Notes under the pieces: model-generated
Databases searched by the model: none
The model's input: the letters and a program-made list of their open reading frames with translations, nothing else
Told to the model about the DNA's origin: nothing
Shown: positions 1 to 7,036 of the stretch, piece after piece
How the letters are laid out: the number at the start of each line of letters is the position of its first letter
Position numbering within the stretch: position 1 is the stretch's first letter
Program-made: the position numbers and the translations under genes
Assembly: GCF_020166345.1 (NCBI RefSeq)
Contig: NZ_JAIUJS010000005.1
Span: forward strand, 1 to 64,000
From: Winogradskyella vincentii
Lineage (GTDB): Bacteria > Bacteroidota > Bacteroidia > Flavobacteriales > Flavobacteriaceae
DNA: 64,000 nucleotides
Reading direction: 5' to 3'

Positions 1-837
1 AGGTACATCCCAGTTGGGCAAGGATTCTTCGTCGTGGGTGAAAACTCGGGTACGATAAATTTTAACAACGGTCAGCGTGTATTCCAGAAAGAAGGCGGCG
101 CATCGTCGGTATTCGTAAGAAACATGACTGCACAGAACTCTGGTGACAACCAAGCCTCTGACGAAAGAATGAAGTTCAGGATTGGATTTAACTCGGTTAA
201 TACCATTCACAGACAGTTGTTGTTGACAATCGACGAGAACACAACGGAAGGTGTGGATTGGGCCTATGATGCCGTTCTTAACGAAGAACAGGTGGACGAC
301 ATGTACTGGAGGATTGACGATGGAAATTATACAATCCAAGGATATAATGAAATTATTGATGAAACAGTGCTCCCTTTAGGATTACATACATCAACCGAAG
401 GCAATAATGAAATTACAATTGATGCCCTCGAAAATGTACCAGATGATTTAAATATTTATTTGCATGACAAGGTATTGGATATATACCATGATTTAAGAGC
501 ATCAAGTTATCAAATAAACTTAGATGCAGGCGCATATTTAGATAGATTTGAAATTGCATTTTCATTGCCTCAGTCACTTTCAATCGATGATTCAATTGAA
601 AACGGAATTTATCTCTATTATGCTTTTAACAGAAATACGATAGTGATTTTAAATCCTAATCAATTAAATCTTCAACATCTAGAAATATTTGATATTACAG
701 GTAAAAAGGTTTATAATATCGAAGCAAGAAAGGAATCTTATAGCGAATATTTACTTAAACAATTAAGCCAAGGCGTTTATGTTATTCAGCTTCATCATGA
801 TGGAGGTATCGAAACAAAGAAATTTATCGTTGATTAA
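1..837 (+). CDS. T9SS type A sorting domain protein, C-terminal part (5' end outside window)
   Basis: The reading frame is open at the left edge (it reads RYIPVGQGFFVVG from position 1), so this is the last 278 codons of a larger secreted protein. The final ~60 residues (IFDITGKKVYNI, then GVYVIQL and a terminal KKFIVD) have the form of a type A T9SS C-terminal sorting domain, which directs export through the outer membrane and is normally cleaved. The YIPVGQGFFV stretch is common just before the tail of large flavobacterial surface proteins. The catalytic or binding part lies upstream of the window, so the function is unknown. The first ~320 bases are clearly richer in G+C than the rest. The GTG at 34 is not the real start. 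Confidence 0.85.
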   Translation, partial: RYIPVGQGFFVVGENSGTINFNNGQRVFQKEGGASSVFVRNMTAQNSGDNQASDERMKFRIGFNSVNTIHRQLLLTIDENTTEGVDWAYDAVLNEEQVDDMYWRIDDGNYTIQGYNEIIDETVLPLGLHTSTEGNNEITIDALENVPDDLNIYLHDKVLDIYHDLRASSYQINLDAGAYLDRFEIAFSLPQSLSIDDSIENGIYLYYAFNRNTIVILNPNQLNLQHLEIFDITGKKVYNIEARKESYSEYLLKQLSQGVYVIQLHHDGGIETKKFIVD

Positions 838-880
838 ACCTAAGATATAATTGTATCAGGTTATAAGAGTTGTAGATTAA

Positions 881-2251
881 TTATTTCAATTTGTTCAGTA
901 ATTCATTATAGGAAACAACATTTTGATTTCCAGATACCATATCTTTTAATGTGAAGCTTTCTGTTTTTAACTCCTCATCACCTACTAAAACAACAAATGG
1001 TATATTTCTGCGATTAGCATAATTCATCTGTTTTTTCATTTTAGCTTTATCAGGATACAACTCGGCTTTAATACCAGATTCTCTCAGTTTTGTAACAGCC
1101 TTTAGACAAGCAATGGCTTCCGTCTCACCAAAGTTTATAAATAATACTTTTGTCGATGCTGTTATAGTATCAGGAAATAGGCCCAATTCTTCAAGTACCA
1201 AATAAATACGATCCAATCCAAAACTAATACCAACACCACTCATATCCTTCAGTCCAAAAATGCCTGTAAGATCATCATAGCGACCTCCTCCTCCTATCGA
1301 GCCCATCTTTACTCCTTCTGGTGCAGAAACCTCAAATATGGCGCCTGTATAGTAATTGAGACCACGTGCCAGCGTCACATCAAGTTCTAGATTGGCAGAT
1401 TTCAGTTTGAATTCGGTAATGGCTTTATTGATAAACTCAAGTTCTTCAATACCCTTTAAGCCCTCTTCTGAATTACTTAAAATAGCTTTTAAACTTTTAA
1501 TTTGGCCTCCAAAGTCACCAGATAGTTCAAACAATGGCTGAAGTTTTGCAATTCCCTCCTCAGAAATTCCCTTGCCTAACATTTCTGCTTTCACCTTCTC
1601 CTCACCTATTTTGTCTAGTTTATCTAGAGCAACCGTAAAATCAATAAGTTTATCTTTTGCACCAATAACCTCAGCTATACCAGATAAAACTTTGCGGTTA
1701 TTTATTTTAATGGTTACACCTTTAAGGTTTAAAGCGTCAAATACTGCATCATAAAGCTGGATAAACTCAATCTCTTGAAATAATGATTTAGATCCAACAA
1801 CATCAGCATCACACTGGTAAAACTCTCTAAAACGTCCTTTCTGTGGTCTGTCTGCCCTCCAAACAGGTTGAATTTGATAGCGTTTAAAAGGAAACTCTAT
1901 TTCATTTTGGTGTTGTACTACATACCTTGCAAACGGTACAGTTAGATCATACCTAAGTGCCTTTTCTGAAATTCTCGGCGTTAGTTTTTGCTCTGATTTT
2001 AAAGCATAATCATCATCTGATATTTTTTTGAGGTATTCTCCTGAATTTAAAATCTTAAAAATCAATCGATCACCTTCATCTCCATATTTTCCCATTAAGG
2101 TATCGGAATTCTCAAAGCTAGGAGTCTCAATTGGTTGAAACCCAAAAACCTCAAACTTACTCTTAATCGTATCTACGATATAAGTTCGCTTTGCTACCTC
2201 AGCTGCATTAAAATCTCTTGTTCCTTTAGGAATACTTGGTTTTTGAGCCAT
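881..2251 (-). CDS. hisS: Histidine--tRNA ligase
   Basis: Class II aminoacyl-tRNA synthetase that charges tRNA-His in the cytoplasm. The 456-residue length fits the family. Visible motifs are RYDLTVPFARYV (100-111), the motif 2 region with WRADRPQKGRFREFYQCDAD (131-150), the histidine-specific LARGLNYYTGAIFEV (near 293-307) and GGGGRYDDLTG (near 320). An anticodon-binding domain fills roughly 360-456. Residues 60-95 carry a longer loop than in E. coli HisS. The gene is transcribed alone, away from the ABC permease, and a TATTTTTG -7 element lies 19 bases upstream of the ATG. Confidence 0.97.
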   Translation of the reverse strand: MAQKPSIPKGTRDFNAAEVAKRTYIVDTIKSKFEVFGFQPIETPSFENSDTLMGKYGDEGDRLIFKILNSGEYLKKISDDDYALKSEQKLTPRISEKALRYDLTVPFARYVVQHQNEIEFPFKRYQIQPVWRADRPQKGRFREFYQCDADVVGSKSLFQEIEFIQLYDAVFDALNLKGVTIKINNRKVLSGIAEVIGAKDKLIDFTVALDKLDKIGEEKVKAEMLGKGISEEGIAKLQPLFELSGDFGGQIKSLKAILSNSEEGLKGIEELEFINKAITEFKLKSANLELDVTLARGLNYYTGAIFEVSAPEGVKMGSIGGGGRYDDLTGIFGLKDMSGVGISFGLDRIYLVLEELGLFPDTITASTKVLFINFGETEAIACLKAVTKLRESGIKAELYPDKAKMKKQMNYANRRNIPFVVLVGDEELKTESFTLKDMVSGNQNVVSYNELLNKLK

Positions 2252-2270
2252 ATTCTCAATTAATTTTTCA

Positions 2271-2278
2271 CAAAAATA
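2271..2278 (-). promoter_or_regulatory. Candidate -7 promoter element of hisS
   Basis: On the minus strand the sequence is TATTTTTG, an exact match to the Bacteroidota -7 consensus TAnnTTTG, 19 bases before the hisS ATG. The nearest TTG (complement of 2301-2303) is at 22 nt rather than the usual 19-20, so the -33 element is weak. Confidence 0.45.
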
Positions 2279-2382
2279 TTATAAATTTTAAAGGCATAAC
2301 CAAGATATTTTGATTTTATAGTAACTTTATGCTGTTTCAGTAGTCTTATACTTTTAAACAACCCAACTATTAGAGAAATTCT

Positions 2383-3624
2383 ATGTTTTCATTAGCAAGA
2401 GAAAATGTTAAGATCGCTTTTGGCTCGATAAAAAGTCAACTTTTAAGAACCATCTTAACTGTATTAATTATTGCCATTGGTATTATGGCCCTTGTTGGTA
2501 TTTTAAGTGGTGTATCAGCATTAGAAAATACAATTTCTAGTAATTTCTCATCAATGGGTTCTAACACGTTTAACATTCAACGCTACGAGTTTACAGCGCA
2601 ACGTCAAAGCAGTAGAGAGCGCCAGAAAATAAACCCTGTTATCAGTTATAGAAATGTAAAGGAATTTGAAGATAACTATAACTATCCGTTTACAAAGGTT
2701 GCTGTTGTTTTTACTGGTACCATTTCAGCAGAGGTTAAATATGGAAATATTAAGACTGATCCCGAAGTAACTATTTTAGGTGCGAACGAAAACTTTATAG
2801 AAAACTCTGGGCTTGAAGTAGAGAACGGTCGGTCACTTAATGTTTTTGATATTGAAAATAGTAATGCAGTTACAGTTATTGGAAGCGACTTGCAAAAAGC
2901 ATTATTTCCTGAAGAAAACCCTATTGATAAGGTAATTAGTGTTAGAGGTTCAAAATTCAGAGTCATAGGAGTCTTAAAGGAAAAAGGTGCCACATTTGGA
3001 AACAATCAAGATTTAAGAGCTATTATACCTATACAAAAGGCGAGATCAATTTTTACCAACCCTAGAATAAATTATGGTCTGAGCATCAAGGTTGATAAGC
3101 AAGATATGATTGAAGCGGCACAAGATGATGCAATCTTAACCTTTAGGAATATACGTGGGCTAAACCCAGTAGAAGAGAATGATTTTGGGATAGAACGCAG
3201 TGACGATCTTCTTAATCGAGTTGCTGAAAACACGGCTGCACTTTATATAGCCGCTTGGATAATTAGTATTATCACCATTTTTGGTTCGACCATAGCCTTA
3301 ATGAACATCATGCTAGTTTCAGTTACTGAGAGAACTAGAGAAATCGGGGTTCGCAAAGCTTTAGGTGCAAAAAGCAGAACAATTGCTTTCCAGTTCTTTA
3401 TGGAAACCATTATTATTGGTCAATTAGGTGGTTTATTAGGAATATTGCTAGGTATCTTAATCGGCTGGGCAGTTGCATCTGGATTTAGTTTGCAGTTCTC
3501 AACACCATGGGTTGCCATGATTTGGGCTACCAGTATAGCGTTTATCGTGGCTGTTATTTCTGGGCTTTATCCTGCCACTAAAGCAGCTAAATTAGATCCA
3601 ATTGAGTCTTTACGCTACGAGTAA
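2383..3624 (+). CDS. ABC transporter permease, MacB/FtsX family
   Basis: Inner-membrane permease of the MacB type (413 aa). One transmembrane segment lies at residues ~20-43, followed by a large periplasmic MacB_PCD domain (~50-240) and three C-terminal transmembrane segments (~283-310, 335-360, 375-395). RTREIGVRKALGA after the second segment is the coupling motif that contacts the ATPase. Family members export peptides, lipoproteins or drugs, or transmit mechanical force. The partner ATPase gene is not next to it: hisS lies upstream in the opposite direction and a convergent gene lies downstream. The substrate is unknown. Confidence 0.9.
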   Translation: MFSLARENVKIAFGSIKSQLLRTILTVLIIAIGIMALVGILSGVSALENTISSNFSSMGSNTFNIQRYEFTAQRQSSRERQKINPVISYRNVKEFEDNYNYPFTKVAVVFTGTISAEVKYGNIKTDPEVTILGANENFIENSGLEVENGRSLNVFDIENSNAVTVIGSDLQKALFPEENPIDKVISVRGSKFRVIGVLKEKGATFGNNQDLRAIIPIQKARSIFTNPRINYGLSIKVDKQDMIEAAQDDAILTFRNIRGLNPVEENDFGIERSDDLLNRVAENTAALYIAAWIISIITIFGSTIALMNIMLVSVTERTREIGVRKALGAKSRTIAFQFFMETIIIGQLGGLLGILLGILIGWAVASGFSLQFSTPWVAMIWATSIAFIVAVISGLYPATKAAKLDPIESLRYE

Positions 3625-3629
3625 AACAA

Positions 3630-4106
3630 TTACTGACCTATTAATTTTTCGAAATACTGAAACAATTCACCTTTAGTGATATTGGCACCTGATTGAATAA
3701 GCTTGAAAATATCTAAGTGCTTGTCGTCAGAATAATCTTTGTTAGCATTGAAAAATTCAATATCATCAGATAACAAATTATCACGTAACCATTCAAACCC
3801 TTCTTTTGTTGTTAAGTCCACCTGGTCATGTTTTAATTTCAGAGCAATAAGGTGCATGTTTTTTTCTTTACACTTAAATAAATGTATGTGTTGAGGTGAG
3901 ATATGCTCTAAATATTCAACTTTACTCAACACACCAAACCAAACTAAGTCACTAAACACATCTAACTCCTGCTCTGCAGTTTCGGGCTTGTTTTTCTTTA
4001 AGTCTTCCCACTCATCAGCAGTAATGGACTGTGTCGCCAAAAAATTGATAAATTCTTGGTGCAATTCTTCAAACTGTTCTTTTGTTAATCTAGAATATTT
4101 CATCAT
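3630..4106 (-). CDS. Conserved hypothetical protein, DUF6495-like
   Basis: This 158-residue acidic, soluble protein has no signal peptide or membrane segment. It resembles a family of small proteins found in Bacteroidota that I recall as DUF6495, starting with KYSRLTKEQFEELHQEFINF and having a conserved tryptophan-rich segment (DLVWFGVLSKVEYLEHISP). The function is unknown. It is convergent with the ABC permease (5 bases between stop codons) and lies 8 bases downstream of the phosphodiesterase gene, so it is probably co-transcribed with it. The family name is from memory. Confidence 0.7.
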   Translation of the reverse strand: MMKYSRLTKEQFEELHQEFINFLATQSITADEWEDLKKNKPETAEQELDVFSDLVWFGVLSKVEYLEHISPQHIHLFKCKEKNMHLIALKLKHDQVDLTTKEGFEWLRDNLLSDDIEFFNANKDYSDDKHLDIFKLIQSGANITKGELFQYFEKLIGQ

Positions 4107-4114
4107 TAATACAA

Positions 4115-4975
4115 TTAATTAATGGCCTTATATGCCTCAAAAGGTCTATCTGTTGCTATAATGTCAATACCATTGGCTTTCCAGGTCTCATATAATTGAT
4201 CTCCCCTTGCCTTAGCCTGTCTATCTAAGTTGCCCAGTGTACCGAGCATACAAACTATATCATTTTGATGTAGGCGTTTATATAAGGATTGAGGCGACAA
4301 ACGCGTCCCTGTAAATGCCAGCATGTTTTCTGTTGGGATTTTGGATTGCAACAATCGATCAAATTCATCATTATTTCGTGCAGAAACAGACAATAATAGC
4401 TCAGGTGCATTCTTGAAAGCTGATTTAGCTTGAGCCACATCATACGTAATCAAGACACAAATATCCTGAGCATTAGCCTCTTTAATAGCTTTTATAACAT
4501 CAATCTGTTTTACACTGCGCTTAATATCAACAGTAAGAATTACATTATTGGTTTTGCACCATTTTAACACATCCTTAAACAAAGGAATCTTATACGAGGT
4601 TACGTTGCCAAAATCATCTATTAAATTAAATTTAGAAAGCTCCTTATATGTCATTTTTCTAACCAATCCGCTACCTGTTGTAGTTCTGTTGATAGAATTA
4701 TCGTGCATTAGCACCAATTTATCATCCTTTGTTTGCGCTATATCAATCTCAAAAATTGCTGAAATACTATCGTTGATATATTGTATAGTTTCCAAACAGT
4801 TCTCCGGATAATTAAAAATATCCTTTCCACCACGATGGACACTGATATTAGGATAATTCTTGTTAGATGCCCTAAAGACTTCGACAAGTTTAGATTTAGC
4901 TACTGTTTCACTTTTGTTGGATTTGCATGAAATCACAACAAATGATAAAACGAAAATGAGAATGTACTTTTTCAT
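4115..4975 (-). CDS. Glycerophosphodiester phosphodiesterase family lipoprotein
   Basis: Envelope lipoprotein of 286 residues. A short signal peptide ends in the lipobox VVISC, with Cys17 as the lipidated residue. The GDPD TIM-barrel signature is present: VHRGG (His47, Arg48), PENCLE (Glu58, Asn59), FEIDIAQTKDDKLVLMHD (Glu76, Asp78, His91). These residues bind the divalent metal and carry out catalysis. The family hydrolyses glycerophosphodiesters to sn-glycerol-3-phosphate and an alcohol. The closing segment IIATDRPFEA is also typical. Here it probably acts in the periplasm on phospholipid head-group products; the substrate is inferred. Confidence 0.9.
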   Translation of the reverse strand: MKKYILIFVLSFVVISCKSNKSETVAKSKLVEVFRASNKNYPNISVHRGGKDIFNYPENCLETIQYINDSISAIFEIDIAQTKDDKLVLMHDNSINRTTTGSGLVRKMTYKELSKFNLIDDFGNVTSYKIPLFKDVLKWCKTNNVILTVDIKRSVKQIDVIKAIKEANAQDICVLITYDVAQAKSAFKNAPELLLSVSARNNDEFDRLLQSKIPTENMLAFTGTRLSPQSLYKRLHQNDIVCMLGTLGNLDRQAKARGDQLYETWKANGIDIIATDRPFEAYKAIN

Positions 4976-4988
4976 TAATGAGGTATAA

Positions 4989-5018
4989 AAAAACCGCTTA
5001 GAAAACTAAACGGTTTTT
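4989..5018 (-). terminator. Rho-independent terminator of the rpsF-rpsR-rplI operon
   Basis: A hairpin with arms AAAAACCGCTTAG and CTAAACGGTTTTT (one C-A mismatch, AAAA loop as read on the plus strand) lies 20 bases after the rplI stop. On the minus strand it ends in a run of seven T. It sits between rplI and the lipoprotein gene and fits an intrinsic terminator. Confidence 0.85.
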
Positions 5019-5037
5019 AATTATAATAGTGTTAAGA

Positions 5038-5487
5038 TTAAGCTTCTGCAACTACCTCAAACGGTAAATCTACAGTTACTTCTCTATGTAATCTAATAAC
5101 AGCATCGTATTTTCCTAAACGCTTTACATTACCACCAATTACATTGATGTATCTTTTGTCAATTTCATGACCTTCTTTTTGTAAAGCTGCAGCTAAGTCA
5201 ATATTGTTAACAGATCCGAATAACTTATCGCCAGCACCTACCTTTGATGCAATCTTGATTTCTAATCCAGATAACGCTTCTGCAGTTGTATTAGCTTCAT
5301 CGATAACTTTCTTTTCTTTAAAAGCTCTTTGTTTTAAAGTTTCTGCTAAAACTTTTTTAGCTGAAGGTGTTGCCATTACAGCCTGACCTTGTGGAATTAA
5401 ATAGTTTCTACCATAACCGTTCTTAACTGTTACAATATCGTCTTTAAATCCTAAATTCTCAACGTCTTGTTTTAATATAAGTTCCAT
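5038..5487 (-). CDS. rplI: 50S ribosomal protein L9
   Basis: Large-subunit protein L9 (149 aa). The N-terminal rRNA-binding domain contains the conserved VKNGYGRNYLIPQGQAV (residues 22-38), followed by a long connecting helix (~45-75) and a C-terminal domain (~80-149). Length and motifs are standard. It is the last gene of the rpsF-rpsR-rplI operon, 12 bases after rpsR, and is followed by an intrinsic terminator. Confidence 0.97.
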   Translation of the reverse strand: MELILKQDVENLGFKDDIVTVKNGYGRNYLIPQGQAVMATPSAKKVLAETLKQRAFKEKKVIDEANTTAEALSGLEIKIASKVGAGDKLFGSVNNIDLAAALQKEGHEIDKRYINVIGGNVKRLGKYDAVIRLHREVTVDLPFEVVAEA

Positions 5488-5499
5488 TGTTATGATATT

Positions 5500-5796
5500 T
5501 TATTTTAATAAATCAGCAACATATGGCATTAAGGCTAAATGTCTAGCTCTTTTTACTGCCACTGATACTTTTCTTTGATACTTTAAAGAAGTTCCTGTTA
5601 AACGTCTTGGTAAAAGTTTACCTTGTTCGTTTACAAAACTTAATAAGAAATCTGCATCTTTATAATCAATATACTTGATACCAGACTTTTTAAAACGACA
5701 GTACTTCTTAGCTTTTGTAGTTTCTATGTTTAATGGTGTAAGATATCTAATCTCACTATCTTTTTTTCCTTTTGCTTGTTGTTCTATTGATGACAT
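5500..5796 (-). CDS. rpsR: 30S ribosomal protein S18
   Basis: Small-subunit protein S18 (98 aa). [21 protein letters not shown] is the start of the conserved domain and the C-terminal half holds [20 protein letters not shown] and [10 protein letters not shown]. The ~25 extra N-terminal residues ([20 protein letters not shown]) are usual for flavobacterial S18. S18 pairs with S6 on the platform of the 30S subunit. It lies 3 bases after rpsF and 12 bases before rplI. Confidence 0.97.
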   Translation of the reverse strand: MSSIEQQAKGKKDSEIRYLTPLNIETTKAKKYCRFKKSGIKYIDYKDADFLLSFVNEQGKLLPRRLTGTSLKYQRKVSVAVKRARHLALMPYVADLLK

Positions 5797-5799
5797 AGT

Positions 5800-6138
5800 T
5801 TACGCTTTTTGTTTGTTTCTTTCTCTTCTTTTTTCAGCCCAAGCAATTGCATGCTTGTCTAATTTTACAGTTAAGTAACGCATAAAACGCTCGTCACGTC
5901 TAAATTCTAACTCTAAAGGTTCAATAGCTTCACCATTTACTTGGTACTCAAATAAGTGATAAAAACCACTTTTTTTGTTTTGGATTGGATAAGCCAGCTT
6001 TTTTAAGCCCCAATCTTCTTTGGCTATCATCTTAGCACCTTTAGAAATAAGAAAATCTTCGTATTTCTTCACTGTTTCCTTTATCTGATCATCAGATAAA
6101 ACGGGATTTAAGATGAAAACAGTTTCATAATTGTTCAT
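5800..6138 (-). CDS. rpsF: 30S ribosomal protein S6
   Basis: Small-subunit protein S6 (112 aa), starting MNNYETVFILNPVLSDDQ, with KEDWGLKKLAYPIQNKKSGFY (residues 40-60) and RRDERFMRYLTVKLDKHA near the end. The lysine/arginine-rich tail (EKRRERNKQKA) is normal. It is the first gene of a three-gene ribosomal operon with a good Bacteroidota promoter upstream. The single-strand DNA-binding protein gene found in this operon in E. coli-type arrangements is absent. Confidence 0.97.
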   Translation of the reverse strand: MNNYETVFILNPVLSDDQIKETVKKYEDFLISKGAKMIAKEDWGLKKLAYPIQNKKSGFYHLFEYQVNGEAIEPLELEFRRDERFMRYLTVKLDKHAIAWAEKRRERNKQKA

Positions 6139-6170
6139 AATAATTTATTTGTTTGTTATTAAAACGGGTG

Positions 6171-6201
6171 CAAAAATACACATTTATTCTAATTCTGGCA
6201 A
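6171..6201 (-). promoter_or_regulatory. Promoter of the rpsF-rpsR-rplI operon
   Basis: On the minus strand TTG (complement of 6199-6201) is followed after 20 nt by TATTTTTG (complement of 6171-6178). This matches the Bacteroidota primary sigma consensus TTG-N19-TAnnTTTG. It lies 32 bases upstream of the rpsF ATG. Confidence 0.7.
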
Positions 6202-6337
6202 CGTTTTTGATACTAAAATATTGCAATTTTATGCACTAAAAAATTTGTTAAATATTACACTTTGTCGGTATTATTTGTTTTTTAACCGAAAATATTGTAC
6301 TATTGTCGATATCTTAACCTAATAAAATATTAATGTT

Positions 6338-7033
6338 ATGACTTTAAACTGTGTAGTTGTTGATGATTCTGCGATTCAGCGCCTCTCTATAGTAAAGTTA
6401 ATCGAGAATCATTCCTCGCTTAATCTTATTGCAGAGTACAGCAGTGCGTTAGAAACTAAAAACGGTCTTAATACACATAAAGTTGATCTTATCTTTTTAG
6501 ATATAGAGATGCCTGTATTAAACGGTTTTGAGCTATTAGATGTACTCAACAACAAACCCCAAATTATTTTTGTTACTGGTAAAACCGAATATGCTTTTAA
6601 AGCATTTAATTACGACGCTACCGACTATCTTCAAAAACCAATTACTAAAGAAAGATTTAATACTGCCGTAGAAAAAGCTATTGAGCAGCATAAATTAAAA
6701 TTAGACTTTAACGAAACAGATGGCGAACACATTTTTGTGAAGAGTAATCTTAAAAAACGTAAAGTTTATATTAAAGATATTAAATGGATTGAAGCATTAG
6801 GCGATTATGTAAAAGTCGTAACTGAAGAAAATAGCCTAGTCGTTTTATCTACAATGAAAGCATTTGAAAAAGAATTACCAGAAGGTAAATTCTTAAGAAT
6901 TCACAAATCTTATATTGTGAATCTAGACAAAATAGATCGCTTTAACAGTAAAAATGTTGAAGTAGGAGCTTATGAGATTCCATTGAGTAGAAATAAAAAG
7001 ACTCAATTGGTAGATGCTTTAAATAATATGTAA
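6338..7033 (+). CDS. LytTR family response regulator
   Basis: Two-domain response regulator (231 aa). The receiver domain (residues 4-120) has the acidic pair Asp9/Asp10, phospho-acceptor Asp55 in LIFLDIEMPVLNG, Thr80 and Lys100 (YLQKPI). The LytTR DNA-binding domain (~130-230) contains KVYIKDIKWIEALGDYVKV and FLRIHKSYIVNLDKIDRF. It would bind direct repeats at target promoters when phosphorylated. No histidine kinase of the usual LytS/YehU type lies next to it, so it is an orphan in this window and its signal and targets are unknown. Confidence 0.93.
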   Translation: MTLNCVVVDDSAIQRLSIVKLIENHSSLNLIAEYSSALETKNGLNTHKVDLIFLDIEMPVLNGFELLDVLNNKPQIIFVTGKTEYAFKAFNYDATDYLQKPITKERFNTAVEKAIEQHKLKLDFNETDGEHIFVKSNLKKRKVYIKDIKWIEALGDYVKVVTEENSLVVLSTMKAFEKELPEGKFLRIHKSYIVNLDKIDRFNSKNVEVGAYEIPLSRNKKTQLVDALNNM

Positions 7034-7036
7034 CTA

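Noticed and set aside
4548-4811. 87-codon plus-strand frame inside the lipoprotein phosphodiesterase
   Set aside because: It is antisense to a gene with clear catalytic motifs and has no supporting signal.
6131-6322. Small plus-strand frame of 63 codons in the rpsF-LytTR gap
   Set aside because: It lies over the rpsF promoter elements, has very AT-rich random-looking composition and no similarity I recognise.
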